Of a stretch of 64,000 nt of DNA, positions 1 to 10,751 are shown piece after piece. The position numbers and the translations under genes are program-made. The stretch comes from Acanthosepion esculentum (lineage: Eukaryota > Mollusca > Cephalopoda > Sepiida > Sepiidae), in NCBI GenBank assembly GCA_964036315.1, contig OZ038496.1:18842185-18906184 (forward strand). Direction: 5' to 3'. The first letter of the stretch is position 1, and each line of letters starts with the position of its first letter. The notes under the pieces are model-generated. The model worked only from the letters and a program-made list of their open reading frames with translations. It was not told the origin of the DNA and did no database searches.

Positions 1-544
1 TTCCACTCTTTTGATTTCTTTACAAGCAACAATTTGCCAGTTCCACAAGCACCTAACACTGGCTTTCAGGAATTTTACAATGTACATTTATACCAACAAT
101 TCAGTTTTCATCTGCTTCAGCTTCCTCTCGCCAGAACCCCGCATGAATGTTTTTCTTCATAATCATACCCATCTGAATCAATCTAGCATTTAACAATCAA
201 TATTCTTTTCATTGGTCCTGCAGTGAAATTGAATGTGTTACATGACCCAGAAACAGGGAGCAACCCTGACCAGAGACTGAGAACCAATTTTAGACAATAG
301 CAACATGCTATTGAGGGATATAGAAACTAATAGTTGCCCCAAGAGATTGTGGGAGGGAGGCATATAGTTATTCTTTCTTAAATGGATGAAAGAGAATTGT
401 TAGTTTTGAGCTTTCACTTACCATCATTTTCAGCTTCTATGGTCTTTTTCTGTAAACCGTGGAAAGCTTTATAAAGTCAACTTTAACACTTTGAAAAACA
501 GTTGACCTATTAGAAAACTTTTTCTAGTACTTTTGAAGAGACAA
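1..544. other. AT-rich sequence with no recognised feature
   Basis: I see no convincing gene, RNA or repeat boundary here. The only open frame is 60 codons, with no recognisable domain and no splice context. Confidence 0.4.
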
Positions 545-672
545 AATCGGAAGTCATATAGGAGTAGATAGGTTTGCCTATCTCCTGATTCACACTCCTC
601 CATGTTTTTTTTCAACAGGAGGTTTATCCCTTGTTTCCTATTTAGGATTAAATTTCCAGTTTCTTTTAAAGT

Positions 673-690
<18 letters not shown>
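545..690 (-). repeat. Dispersed repeat R2, inverted copy of 2140-2270
   Basis: The reverse complement of this stretch aligns along its length with 2140-2270. Both contain GGAGGAGTGTGAA and the later GATAGGCAAAC block. The copies are about 1.5 kb apart in opposite orientation and could be the two arms of an old fold-back insertion. A TA tract adjoins this copy at about 676-705. Confidence 0.6.
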
Positions 691-699
<9 letters not shown>

Positions 700-706
<7 letters not shown>

Positions 707-860
707 ATTAATACAAATATAAAATTTGTCACTTAATTGATTGATGTTATATTCAGTACCTATAATCGGGAGTTTTGTAGACGAAACTTTGTTTAACTGT
801 TCAATCCACTTGTCATGACATATCAGCAAATGTTTTCCAATTTTCTTATCTTGTTATTTT
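700..860 (+). repeat. Dispersed repeat R3, copy 1
   Basis: This matches 8308-8440 in the same orientation. Shared blocks include ATTAATACAAAT, GTGTTATATTCAG or GATGTTATATTCAG, and AGTTTTGTAGAC followed by AACTTT. No coding capacity is visible. The element type is unknown. Confidence 0.55.
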
Positions 861-1345
861 TATATTAAGTTAAAAAAAATAATTTATGCACTTTTTTACC
901 CAAGACAGTTTAGTGACTAGAATCCTCACACTATTAAGTATTGTTGAAATTATTACTGACATTTTCTGTAGAGATTTACAAACTCTACTTCTCGTTCAAT
1001 TTCGCAAACCAATCTATTAAATTGTTTGAAAAATAGTGGGAGTATTTTGTATGTTAAATAATAAAACTTTTAATTTTTACCCCAAAATTAATTACATTTA
1101 TTGTACTAAGCTATGCACACTAGTAAAGCCAACTGTACTTGGTGACCCCTTACCAGTTTTCTGCTCTCCCCAAAATTTGGTTTCAATAGGTCAATGTATG
1201 GCTATGTTAGAGGGTGTGATGAATGGATAGATGGACGGACAAATAGAAGTCACAGAATTTTATTTATAAATGTTACATTGATTTTTGTTGTTTGTATGTG
1301 AGTGCCTATGAGTGTGTGGTGTATGCCGGTATGCATGCATATGTG

Positions 1346-1353
<8 letters not shown>

Positions 1354-1413
<60 letters not shown>

Positions 1414-1508
1414 CAAGGAATCAGTGGATTCTTCATGCAACATTATTTCTTACTACTCCAAAAGTTATTTTATTCATACACATGTTTGAGCAAATGCCTT
1501 TCTCATAC

Positions 1509-1586
<78 letters not shown>
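1354..1586. repeat. (CA)n/(TA)n microsatellites flanking a short unique stretch
   Basis: A CACACACA run passes into a long TA tract at about 1362-1411. A second TA tract with ATGT interruptions lies at about 1507-1584. The open frames across this interval are only Ile-Tyr runs from TA repeats and are not genes. Confidence 0.9.
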
Positions 1587-1590
<4 letters not shown>

Positions 1591-1633
1591 TTACACATGT
1601 TTCATTAAAGATGACAGACAAGGTACTGTAATT

Positions 1634-1808
1634 GAGCTTTTTATTTAATTATTTTATTTTTTCTTGTGTTCAAACAAGTGTTTTCTTTTCTGGGCACAGA
1701 ATGTGTAGAAATTATCCAAATGTTCTAACATTTCGACAGTTTCTACACACTCTATGTACAGAAAAGAAATCACTTGTTTGAACACAAGAAAAATGAAATA
1801 TAAAGCTT
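1634..1808. mobile_element. Hairpin (fold-back) miniature element
   Basis: Two arms of about 75 bp are inverted copies with a central spacer near 1713-1737. The left arm carries CTTGTGTTCAAACAAGTG and the right arm CACTTGTTTGAACACAAG, a perfect 18-bp match. The pairing extends outward to GAGCTTT and AAAGCTT, and inward through TGTGTAGAAA and TTTCTACACA. It is non-coding and followed by a poly-A/TA tract. It could be a MITE or a tail-to-tail dimer of a short repeat. The family was not identified. Confidence 0.65.

Positions 1809-1815
<7 letters not shown>

Positions 1816-1874
<59 letters not shown>
1816..1874. repeat. (TA)n microsatellite
   Basis: An uninterrupted TA tract of about 50 bp directly follows a poly-A run at the right edge of the hairpin element. 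Confidence 0.95.
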
Positions 1875-1879
<5 letters not shown>

Positions 1880-2139
1880 GCTACTTCAAAGTTAAGGGAA
1901 TTTTAACTGTTTAAATTGTTTCTATATCAACTTAGCTGTCATTTTCCCCATCAAGAGTCACTCAAATTAGAGGGTTACTGTGTTGTATGAGCATAAGAAA
2001 GGGTAAGAAGTGAAGTTCTTGAAGCTATGAACAAAAGATAGCAACTCTAGACAAGAAGAGTTCAAGATTTAATAATTGAATAACATTTCAGAATTCAGTC
2101 AGCGACGTTAGAAATATAGCATGGAAGTAGACTTCAGAA

Positions 2140-2270
2140 AGAACTGGAAACCCAATCTTAAACAGGAAACAAGAGATAAACCTCTACTCCTGTTCAAAAG
2201 ACCGTGGAGGAGTGTGAACCGCATGATAGGCAAACATATCTATTCCTATTAGGAGAGAAGTAAAAAATAA
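2140..2270 (+). repeat. Dispersed repeat R2, second copy
   Basis: Inverted counterpart of 545-690. Around it, 2086-2150 and 2287-2345 also resemble each other, both having TTCAG, then GTTAGAA, then TATAG, then GAAG. The copy therefore sits inside an older local duplication. Confidence 0.55.
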
Positions 2271-2994
2271 ATAATTAGTGAATAGAATTTCAGAGCTCAG
2301 TTGGAAATGTTAGAAGTATAGAGCTGAAGCAGACATTTTGGGTAGTAACTTGTGAAAAAAGAATTAAAGACGTGAAGACATTTCCTGGGTTTCTTTTAAT
2401 TAAAACATTTGCAAAAAGATCGAGTCTGCATTTTAAAAGATTTTTAAAGGAAAGCAGAAAAGTGATGAGTTTTTCGCATGAAGAGGGATTTGCTTTTGAT
2501 GAAAAGAACAGCAAAAAACAGAAAATCTTTTCCAAAAGATTATTTAAGGAAAAAATAGAACAAATACATAAAATTTTATTTTTAGTAGATTTAGTTGTTG
2601 GTTAGTATACATTTCAGTAAATTGTTTTGTCAGTTTTATTTAAGACGAAGTCTTTTTTTTTTTTCATTTTTTTGCAATTTAAATTCCACATTATCTAAAA
2701 CCAGAAACAGAAAGGAAAATTTTTTTTTTTTTTTTAATTGATGTCTTTGATGTTTTTCCTATCAGAATGAAGCAATTTCTCTTAAGTAGTTTCTGCAATC
2801 TGTGTGAATGTCTATTAAAAACTCATCCCTTTTTTTGGTGGGGGGGTGTCCATTTTGGAATGATGGGGGTCTATTTCCTTGATTTTCTTAAATATTCATT
2901 TATGTTTAAATCTTGAATCAGATTTCAACCTGATTGAATCATTCTTTTCAATTAGTTCTTCAATTACACACTGGACAATAGGATCCATTTTGAG

Positions 2995-4340
2995 TGAAAG
3001 TTTTGTTTCTTTCTTTTTATCTTCTTGTCATTTTCTTTTTCTTCTTTTTTTTCCCCCTTTATCTCACTGTTTCCCTTTTCCCTACTCTTTATTTCGTTGG
3101 TTGATTTCCTTCTTTTTTTTTCCATTTCAGGTTTTTACATTAACACATTTCTTGAATTGTTTCCCTTTTCTTTTTCTACTGCTTTCTTTTTTCTCTTTTT
3201 CTTTATCGAATTACTCTTTCTTTCTTTCTCTTGCATTTCTTTATTTTTTCTTTCTTTCTTCTCTCATTAAACCATACTTGTTATTTTATTTTTCAATTGT
3301 GCTCCTTTCTTTTTCTTAATAAATGTTAATCTTTTTTTTACACCTTATTTTTTTTCTTTCTTTCCAATCCACACTTTTCTTTACCCTTTCTTTCAAGTTC
3401 CTTTCTTTCTTATTTCGCTCCCTTTCTTGAGCATATTTCTGTCTTAACTTTCTTCCCAACAGATTTTCCTACTTCTTTCTGATTTCATCTTCAGTTTTTT
3501 CTTTCAGTTAAGCACTTCCCTTTCCTTTCCTTCTCTTAAACACATTTCTCTCTTTCTCATTTCATTATCCTCTTTTTAAAAACTATCTTTCTTTTCCTTT
3601 CTTTCTAACCCTTTCTTTCCCTTTTTATAACCCTTTTCTTTTTTGACAAGTTTCTTTCTTCACTTATTTATCATGATTTATTTATTTCAAAAATAAAAAT
3701 AATGTGCTTTAATATTTTCTATCTTTCTCTTGCACTTCTTTCTCTTTTCAGCACATTTCTTTTTCTTTCTTTCTTATTTCTAAACACATTCTTCTTTTTC
3801 TTTCTTTCTTATTTCTAAACACATTCTTCTTTTTCTTTCTTTCTTATTTCTAAACACATTCTTCTTTTTCTTTCTTTCTTATTTCTAAACACATTCTTCT
3901 TTTTCTTTCTTTCTTATTTCTAAACACATTCTTCTTTTTCTTTCTTTCTTATTTCTAAACACATTCTTCTTTTTCTTTCTTTCTTATTTCTAAACACATT
4001 CTTCTTTTTCTTTCTTTCTTATTTCTAAACACATTCTTCTTTTTCTTTCTTTCTTATTTCTAAACACATTCTTCTTTTTCTTTCTTTCTTATTTCTAAAC
4101 ATATTCTTTTTCTTTCTTTCTTTCTTTCTTATTTGTAATCTCATTCTTCTTTTTCTTTCTTTTTAATATTCTCTTTCTCAACTAATTCTTCCTCTTTTTC
4201 TTTATCTCTTTCTTTCTCATTTTAAACTCATTCTTCTTTTTTTTCTTTTTACCCTTTATTTCTCTTTCTTTTTAACTTTCTTTCTAATTTTTAAACTTAT
4301 TCTTCTTTTTCTTCCTTTTTCACCCATTCTTTTTCTTTCT
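2995..4340 (+). repeat. 1.3-kb polypyrimidine tract
   Basis: The + strand is almost entirely C and T, built from CTTT, TTTC and TTTTTC words. Phe/Ser/Leu-rich open frames at 2879-3319 come from this composition. They begin in different frames without a domain and were not accepted as genes. Confidence 0.9.
3757..4106 (+). repeat. 35-bp minisatellite, about 10 units
   Basis: The unit ends in TTATTTCTAAACACATTC and begins with TTCTTTTTCTTTCTTTC. About ten consecutive units are nearly identical and the last changes ACACATTC to ACATATTC. Unit homogeneity inside a heterogeneous pyrimidine tract indicates recent expansion. Confidence 0.95.
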
Positions 4341-4974
4341 GTTTTCATTGATGATTTGTTATCAATAATTCACAAATTATTAATCTGGTTACATTTCACT
4401 CAGTAATTCTTATTGCTAACCCCTTCCTTATCTTGACTCCCATCATTTAATCCTTATGAATTGCAAATCAACAAAATAAGGATAATTATTCCTGTTTACC
4501 TGGACACAAATAAAAATGACTTGAAAGAAAATAAAAAGTCTTGCTCAAAATGACCTAATTTTATTTTCAGCTTATGGCTAACTGGCTTATTGGCTCTAAT
4601 CTGAGAGATTTAGTCACAAAGACATAATGAAAAATAGATTGGCCAGAATTAATGAATTTATTCTTGTATCAAATCTGAGTTTACGATTCCGTCACTTATT
4701 GAATGATGTTTATTTTTTATTTAAATGGGCATAGGAAAATTGTGTTGATGTAGAAAATCAACTTTTGAAAGTGTCTTTCATCTTGATTTGAACACTAACA
4801 GCTGTCACCAATTGGGCATAAGTAACTGTAACATGAGGCAGGTCACAAATATTTACTTAGCTTAGTCACGTATGACACAAGGACACAGAAATGAATCACC
4901 AAGAGAATTATATATATATTTGCAGCTACAGATAAATACATATATGTATCTTTCTCTCTCTTACTCTCACGCTA

Positions 4975-5222
4975 TGTTGTAGCATACCTACAGACAATAA
5001 TGGGTATGTTCCCATTCCCATAAATACAGTAGTAAAAACTGTATGTTGGTCTGCAGTTGGAGATTCATTGTGGAATTCTCTTGACTCACTTCTAGCAGTT
5101 GACTACTACTTCTATGCATCGCTGGCAAATCTAATATATGTTGTTCTTGACCTAAGTATTATCATTCATTTCCAACCTTCATTTGATTATTCTATTCAGT
5201 AATCTTACTTAGATTACAACAC
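4975..5222 (+). repeat. Dispersed repeat R1, copy A (uninterrupted)
   Basis: A non-coding repeat of about 250 bp, also seen at 30104-30355 (inverted) and 53308-54815 (interrupted by a Tc1 element). Common blocks are ACAGACAATAATGGGTATGT, AGATTCATTGTGGAATTC and the right-end AGATTACAAC or AGGTTACAAC. At about 5132-5140 it has the empty site ATATATGTTG, corresponding to the place where Tc1 copy 2 inserted in the third copy. Confidence 0.75.
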
Positions 5223-5379
5223 TATATCAGATTAAAAATAAACCTGTTAATTCTTGAGGAATTGCTTTGCTTACCTTTCAGATATGAAACTCAGCAGATA
5301 TGAGCTTAGTAAGGAAGTATGCTCTCCTTAAAAATGGAAATTAAAGCCTTTCTGAAATATGACACTTTCTGCTTCTACT

Positions 5380-5505
5380 ACTCAGCAGTGATAAAAGCAC
5401 AGTAGATCAAATGGTGATTTCTACTATAAAGGGGGATGCAGGTTCAATCCCTGTTGGAAAGGACATTTTCTTTATTAAGATTTCTCAAAAACACTTTACC
5501 GATAG
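5380..5505 (+). mobile_element. Degenerate tRNA-Ser-like SINE head
   Basis: It carries a recognisable T-arm and B box (GCAGGTTCAATCCCTG) and a 3' block TTTTCTTTATTAAGATTTCT. These line up with the better preserved tRNA-Ser-like element at 41707-41790 and its flank. The acceptor stem and A box are decayed, so it is a relic and not a tRNA gene. Confidence 0.5.
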
Positions 5506-5605
5506 ATGTAATACATGCTGTTTAAAGTAAAAATAAAAATGGGGTATCTTGTTCAAATATACATATCTGTTATAATGAAATTTGAAATGATATATATATA
5601 TATAT

Positions 5606-6420
5606 ATTAACTGATTTAAAATATGGTTTCTTTGCTACACAGTAATAACTTCAAATTTAATTAAATTAAAAGCATTTGTTCTGTTTCATCTTCAAGCAAA
5701 TTTTGGAATAACTTATTTTTAAATTTACTGAGTTTTAAACGCTCATATAAATTCATAATTTCTTATTTCCAAGGATACAGAGAAGTCCAATCATTTAGAC
5801 AGGGGCGGTAGTGTGTTCATTTTTATTAACTATTGTTGTATCAATTATGAGTTATGTTCGAAAAAGAGGTTAAGTTTAGGGAGAGTAGGGGTGCATTTTT
5901 CAACGAATTTTAACATTCATTAAACGCATGTTATCTGTTTTTTTTTATTATTAACGACAAAAAGTTTTTCAGCATTTTTCACGTTAAATTCATACTTGTA
6001 TACTTAAAGATTCTTTCTAAAAGTGGTGTTTGGGTTAGAATACATTATATTTAACTACAATAGACTATATTTCTTTTTAAATCAAGTAAATATAATAGAA
6101 TTACTTAAATTATTTAAAAATTATTTTTTCATATCAAATATAAGTATGTATATTACCAGCTCCCATTATTTTTTTTTTTTTTTTTAATATTATTTAAGGA
6201 AAATTTTTGACAATGTCAGCAAAAAGTAGCTATTTCATTTCTTTGGTTCAGTAAATTTTTATTTTTTATAAACTTCGTAATATATAGTTTCTCATGTAAG
6301 CACAAAGGACATGGGTCATTTAATGATCTACATATTCTAGCTTTTCTTATTAATTTCCATTTTACTGTAGGTGTTTTATTGGTTTCTTTTAAGTGCCAGA
6401 AATATTTCGAAAGGGATATA
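5606..6420 (-). pseudogene. Penelope-like element 3' end, copy 1 (GIY-YIG endonuclease tail)
   Basis: Read on the minus strand, about 65 codons (about 6216-6410) encode the end of a Penelope-type polyprotein. The order is SKYFWHLKE, then WKLIRKAR, then the Cys pair CPLCLHEKLYI, then LNQRNEIA. From family knowledge this is the zinc-binding tail after the GIY-YIG endonuclease. The next Cys codon has become TGA, so the reading stops one residue before the CH pair kept in copy 2 (40662-40886). The 3' untranslated part matches copy 2 for over 600 bp. The upstream coding sequence is cut by the hAT-like insertion at 6421. It is dead. I am fairly sure of the family and unsure of the clade. Confidence 0.6.
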
Positions 6421-6615
6421 TAGGGGTAGCCAAACCAAACCTCACAAGCCACATGCAGCTGTTTGACCTTTAAGGCTCATGGGAATATGTTGGCTGAGTT
6501 CCTTTTTTTATCACAGTTAATATAAAATGTAAATTCCCGGAGTTCATTACTATATTAAATACACTCAATATAGTTAAAACAATCATTAGTTAAGATTTTG
6601 AAAACATTTGGTATA

Positions 6616-7560
6616 TTCCAGGTGTAACAGCAAAATTGTCCAATTGTTAGATTAAGCTTTGAATCATTGTATCTTAGAAATGATTAAAGATATCTTACTG
6701 GAATTCTTCAAGGTTTTTATAATACTATTGGACTCTACTTTGAGCAATAAGAAAATGTATAATTACTCTCTAAGCTTAACAGAAGTATCACGATGAAATC
6801 GGTCATAAACAAAAATGACATGTTCATCATTAATTAATCATAGCTAAGAATTGGAAGCTCATGGAGTATTGAAATAAAGTTCAAATATATATATATATAT
6901 ATATATTATTCCAGGATCATTTTCCAACTTATTCAAGATGATTTTCGCCCTCTCTAACCTTCTAACTTTCTGTCCTAGATTAACAAGGTGCCTCACAGCT
7001 TTCATGTATGATTTCATTTTCATGTCTTTTTTCACTGCTCTTTGGATTGTCATAGCTGAAACTCCTCTCTCACATGCCAAACGTCTTAAGAATTGAGTTG
7101 GATTTTTTCTAATTGATCTCCTTAGTTCTAAGTTAAAATGATGATCCCTCTTCCTGTTGTGACCTCTTGATCTGGTTTTCCTCTCTACTGTTCCCTCTTT
7201 TTTAAACTTATTTGCTGTTATCTTGATGGTTCTTGAATGGCCTTTGAAGATGGAAGCCAGTGTATGAATGTTTGTACCCTCAATTAAGGCCTGACTGATC
7301 TTTTTCCTCTCACCATTGCTCATTTGTGAAGACAATGGGTTTGATATAAAACAATTTTAACCTGTTCTATTTTAGCTGAATAACTCAAAGTGTTTTTCAG
7401 TGATTCTTACAGCAAGTGGTGTCAAGATGGCTTAAAGTTTTATCTGAAAACCTGGAAAAAAGAAATTCAATTAGTTTAGTGGTTTTTTAGATATTAAACA
7501 TTTTGTGGGATGGACAATTATGTTGTTACACGATTTGGACAATTTTGCTGTTACACCCAG
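6616..7560 (-). mobile_element. Internally deleted Tc1/mariner-type element
   Basis: Terminal inverted repeats are visible: GGTGTAACAGCAAAATTG at 6621 and CAATTTTGCTGTTACACC at the other end, with TA dinucleotides just outside. A second, direct copy of the right TIR (GGACAATTATGTTGTTACAC) lies 5 bp inside, at 7512-7531. At about 945 bp it is shorter than a full element. Only the N-terminal half of a transposase frame remains. A TA microsatellite at 6886-6906 sits where the catalytic domain should begin. Confidence 0.65.
6859..7335 (-). pseudogene. Tc1/mariner transposase, N-terminal half only
   Basis: A 158-codon frame read leftward. Residues about 8-50 look like the first helix-turn-helix DNA-binding domain (ISQALIEGTNIHTLASIF), followed by a basic linker (RKTRSRGHNRKRDH) and a second helix-turn-helix (AMTIQRAVKKDMKMKSY). 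Residues about 120-140 (KVRRLERAKIILNKLEN) match the helix that normally precedes the IFSDE catalytic motif in this superfamily. After DPGII the frame runs into TA-derived Ile-Tyr repeats, and the whole DDE domain is missing. It could still bind DNA in principle but cannot catalyse transposition. Start chosen as the first Met of the conserved block. Confidence 0.65.
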
Positions 7561-7786
7561 TACTTTGTGTTTATCGAAACCAACACAAATTAACAGTTTA
7601 AAAAACTGCATATATGAATAAATATTATTGCATACATGCATTTCTTAATATTTATATAAAAAGTTGGTAACAAAATGTGTATGTAACAAATACATATGCA
7701 TAAATTTTGTTCATGCCTTGTGGCTCTCAAAATACTGAATTTTAATCATATGTGGCGCTTACATTAAGCAAGTTTGGCTACCCCGA

Positions 7787-8052
7787 CATATATATATATA
7801 TATATATATATATCAACAAACTATTTAGAAAAATCTGACAAAGTGGAAAAATTTGTGATGCGTCTCATCTTTTAGGATTCCCTTGTACTGGGATTTGTTG
7901 ATGTCGCCACATCTACACATGCACATGAAACAAGAGACACAGGTAGTTTCAAAATTTTTTGAAAGAATTTTTTTTTTTTCAATATAGCCAAATTCATTTA
8001 ATGGATGAAACACACCACAAATAAACTTTTCCAGTTTGTCATATTTTTCTAA

Positions 8053-8105
<53 letters not shown>

Positions 8106-8126
8106 TATAGATAATATTAGTGGTCA

Positions 8127-8161
<35 letters not shown>

Positions 8162-8210
8162 AATTTCCAAGAGGATAGAATCCAGGTAGAACTCAATATC
8201 CAGGAAAGAG
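7787..8210. other. TA microsatellites and unassigned AT-rich sequence
   Basis: TA tracts lie at 7788-7813, 8060-8102 and 8128-8160. The minus-strand frame between them (7825-8040) has Cys-rich codons (CVSCFMCMCRC) but no recognised domain. It may be a remnant of the interrupted Penelope-like element. I could not confirm that. Confidence 0.4.
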
Positions 8211-8307
8211 TAAGAATATAATATAAAAGGCTCGAACACTAATATTCCATGGTTATAATTTATTACATTGGAATGGTAATCATGATCCAATTCATCAGAC
8301 CTATAAT

Positions 8308-8440
8308 ATTAATACAAATAAAATTGGTCACTTAGTTGGTTGGTGTTATATTCAGCACCTCAAAGTTTTGTAGACAAACTTTACCATAATTGTTCAGTCC
8401 ACTCCAATTTTCTCATTTTTCATTGTCTTTATACTAAGTT
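8308..8440 (+). repeat. Dispersed repeat R3, copy 2
   Basis: Direct copy of 700-860 with scattered substitutions and small deletions. It is preceded by CATCAGACCTATAATATTAA, and a similar CATCAGACCTATAAT-type block occurs near 18770. Confidence 0.5.
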
Positions 8441-8633
8441 TGATATAATTATAGTTTAAATTTTTCTGTATTTATTGGGAAAAGTGCTTGCAATCAGAAA
8501 TAGTGTTTATAGATATACACAGTGCCCAGCTTGATCTAAACATTGCAGTGAGGTGTGAAATTGATAGTCACCATGCAGTGTTGATTCCTATATCCACACT
8601 AGTTCTATTTATGTATCTCCCTTGCTCTCTCAC

Positions 8634-8634
<1 letters not shown>

Positions 8635-8684
<50 letters not shown>

Positions 8685-8687
8685 CTA

Positions 8688-8751
<64 letters not shown>
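8635..8751. repeat. Compound (CT)n/(TA)n microsatellite
   Basis: Alternating CTCTCT and TATATA tracts. Leu-Ser and Ile-Tyr open frames here are artefacts. Confidence 0.95.
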
Positions 8752-8754
<3 letters not shown>

Positions 8755-8952
8755 AAAGAACTAAGAACATCCATACAGGGCGAAATAAATCGTCCAGTGC
8801 TTTAAGTCTTTAGTTCAAAGAAAAAAAAAACAAACGAGTAGTAAGACTAAAACATAGAGTGCTCAGTACACTAAGTAGAGTGGAAATAACTGAAATAAAT
8901 CCTAACGAGCCAGGAAAACCTACCTAGGTTTCACCTAAACGGATGTTCAGGG

Positions 8953-8990
<38 letters not shown>

Positions 8991-9284
8991 GCATGTGTGC
9001 GTATACACAATTTATAACTAAACTCTATAAATTAACCCACTATGGGGTGAAAAAATGAAAAACGGGTATAGAATAGAAACAAGTGCTCAGTACCTAATGA
9101 CAGAGCCAGAATATTATTCCTTATATAAATTGGATTCTCTTCTGGCTGGACACTATTAAAAGCTTCGTGCTCACTGTAGCATGTAATGGCTAAGTGATTA
9201 ATATCGTTTGCTGCTATGCTGGTTCTATATCTCCACCAGGGCTAACCTAAAATATAAAACCTTCGATTGTCAGCATACTGATCA

Positions 9285-9482
9285 AATCTTTTTTGTTTCC
9301 ATTTTCCTTAAAATGTCCTTGTTACTTACAAGCAAGTTCAGTCCATGGTATTCTCAGTATCCTTCTGTAGGACCACATTTATATTGCCTCAACTTTCTTC
9401 TTTATCTGTGAAGAGATTGTTCAACATTCACTGCCATATAGGACGACTGATATTATGTTTAGCACTTTTTTCTTATTGTCTA
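9285..9482 (-). pseudogene. LINE family B fragment (C-terminal coding region)
   Basis: On the minus strand the sequence aligns with 30530-30690 and 63690-63860. It keeps the ACAGAAGGATRCTGAGAATR block, which in the best copy encodes FYRKMLRIPWT. This belongs to an endonuclease/reverse-transcriptase type non-LTR retrotransposon. The frame is broken. A SINE follows directly. Confidence 0.6.
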
Positions 9483-9485
9483 ATT

Positions 9486-9800
9486 AACGATGTGCATTGT
9501 GATGTAATGGATATCAGCTTGGGATGTGAAATTGGAGAGCTGAGTTTGAATTCCAGTCGAGTTCATTGCATTCACTTATGCACAAATACTGTTTGGAAAG
9601 GTATGCATTTATCTCTTCTCCCTCCAGCTATGGGTTGAACAAAAAGACAGACTGGGTTCTATAGCCTTGATTGGCAACCAGTCTACCACAGAAATAAATG
9701 GCAACTTACTGCAGAAAAATCTTCTGCCTAGTCAGTCATGAATCAAAAGAGACATGATTGCCCAAATGTATATCCTATATGGCACTTAACTGACTGAATC
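9486..9800 (+). mobile_element. tRNA-derived SINE (family S1)
   Basis: Head to tail: an A-box-like GTAATGGATATCAGCTTGG, a B-box-like GAGTTTGAATTCC, then the S1 body (CTATGGGTTGAACA, ACTGGGTTCTATAGCC, GGCAACCAGTCTACCACAG), ending TTAACTGACTGAA. Four more long or partial copies lie at 24505, 39783, 54905 and 62186. The organisation is that of octopus tRNA-derived SINEs. Confidence 0.8.
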
Positions 9801-10751
9801 TTTCACTATTTCAGTCTCTTAAAAATATAATTTCAAATAAAAACAAAGTTAAAGGTGTTATAATAGTTAATAAGAGTTAACTCCCCTGAAAAGAACTCCC
9901 CTTTTGAAAATTATAAAAGCTACATTCATTTTCATTCCAGTTGTGAGTTGGAAAACTTAAAAACCAAATAAAGTCGCCTGAGTTTATTTGTGAGTTCAGT
10001 TTGAATGACAAAATTTGTACAGAAATTTATATTCGATGATAAAGTTGCATAAGATAACAGTTTTATCCCTGAGAGATATATTCTTATAGTCTGTCCATGG
10101 ACAGTACTTATATTATCAACTTTGTTATTGTTATAGAAATGGTCAGAATGTCTCCTGCTCTTAAGCTCACAAGTTTGAAAGAGGCACCAAAAGAACTGCA
10201 TGATTTGTACACATATAAAATACCAGAATATTTCTACCTTGAACTACTCCAGATCATCACTATGTGCCTTGCCATAGAGCAGAGATTAGCAAGCTAATCT
10301 TAAAGACTATTGCCGCATTGTTACATATTAAAGTTCACCCAATACAAAGCATGGAATCTACTCAATGATGAATGAAGTGTGTGATATGAATGAAAGGTTC
10401 CATAAGGTGATTGTTTTAACCTTTAGCAAATATATTCTAATAAACTATTCTATGGATTGTACTTATTATTAACCTTTTTATTTCTATAGAAACAGAACGT
10501 ATCCTGCTCGTAAACATTAATATCAACAGAGCAGTGAAAGGCTTGTAACATTTTGGTTTTGGTTTGTTTGTTTATGGGTCATTTGATGCCAAAATGTAAT
10601 TTTCTTGGGAGCTTTGGTAATTTTTATTTTCAAAATATGGATTGCTGGTAATTTTTTTTTTTTCCCAATAATGTATTGCTTGTAATATTTTTCAAATAAA
10701 TTGTATTGCTGATACATAATATGAAAAATATATTTTTATATTTTCATAATG
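9801..10751. other. AT-rich sequence with a weak internal direct repeat
   Basis: 10078-10170 and 10440-10520 resemble each other (both have TGGACAGTACTTAT or TGGATTGTACTTAT, then TATAGAAA, then TCCTGCTC), about 360 bp apart. Otherwise nothing was recognised. Confidence 0.4.

Larger units (their letters stand above)
6421..7786. mobile_element. hAT-like DNA element containing a nested mariner relic
   Basis: The ends are inverted repeats: GGGGTAGCCAAAC at 6423 and GTTTGGCTACCCC at the right end. The inner sequence next to the left end (AGCCACATGCAGCT) and the right-end TGTGGCTCTCAAAATACTG resemble hAT-superfamily termini. The element sits inside Penelope-like copy 1, directly after its coding tail. 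An 8-bp duplication is expected, but the flanks (GGGATATA and CATATATA) match only in their TA part, so the site is blurred by TA expansion. No hAT transposase is visible. The interior is largely occupied by the element at 6616-7560. Confidence 0.6.

Noticed and set aside
1292..1631. Ile-Tyr-rich open frames (also at 8488-8813, 48585-48972, 50149-50788 and 55601-56061)
   Set aside because: Translations of TA, CT and GT microsatellites.
2879..3319. 146-codon Phe/Ser/Leu-rich frame resembling a membrane protein
   Set aside because: A direct result of the polypyrimidine tract. No domain, and another frame is equally open.
3757..4106. Regular repeats suggesting a CRISPR array
   Set aside because: No variable spacers: units are identical head to tail. 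The sequence is eukaryotic. The same applies to 37976-39305 and 52735-53214.
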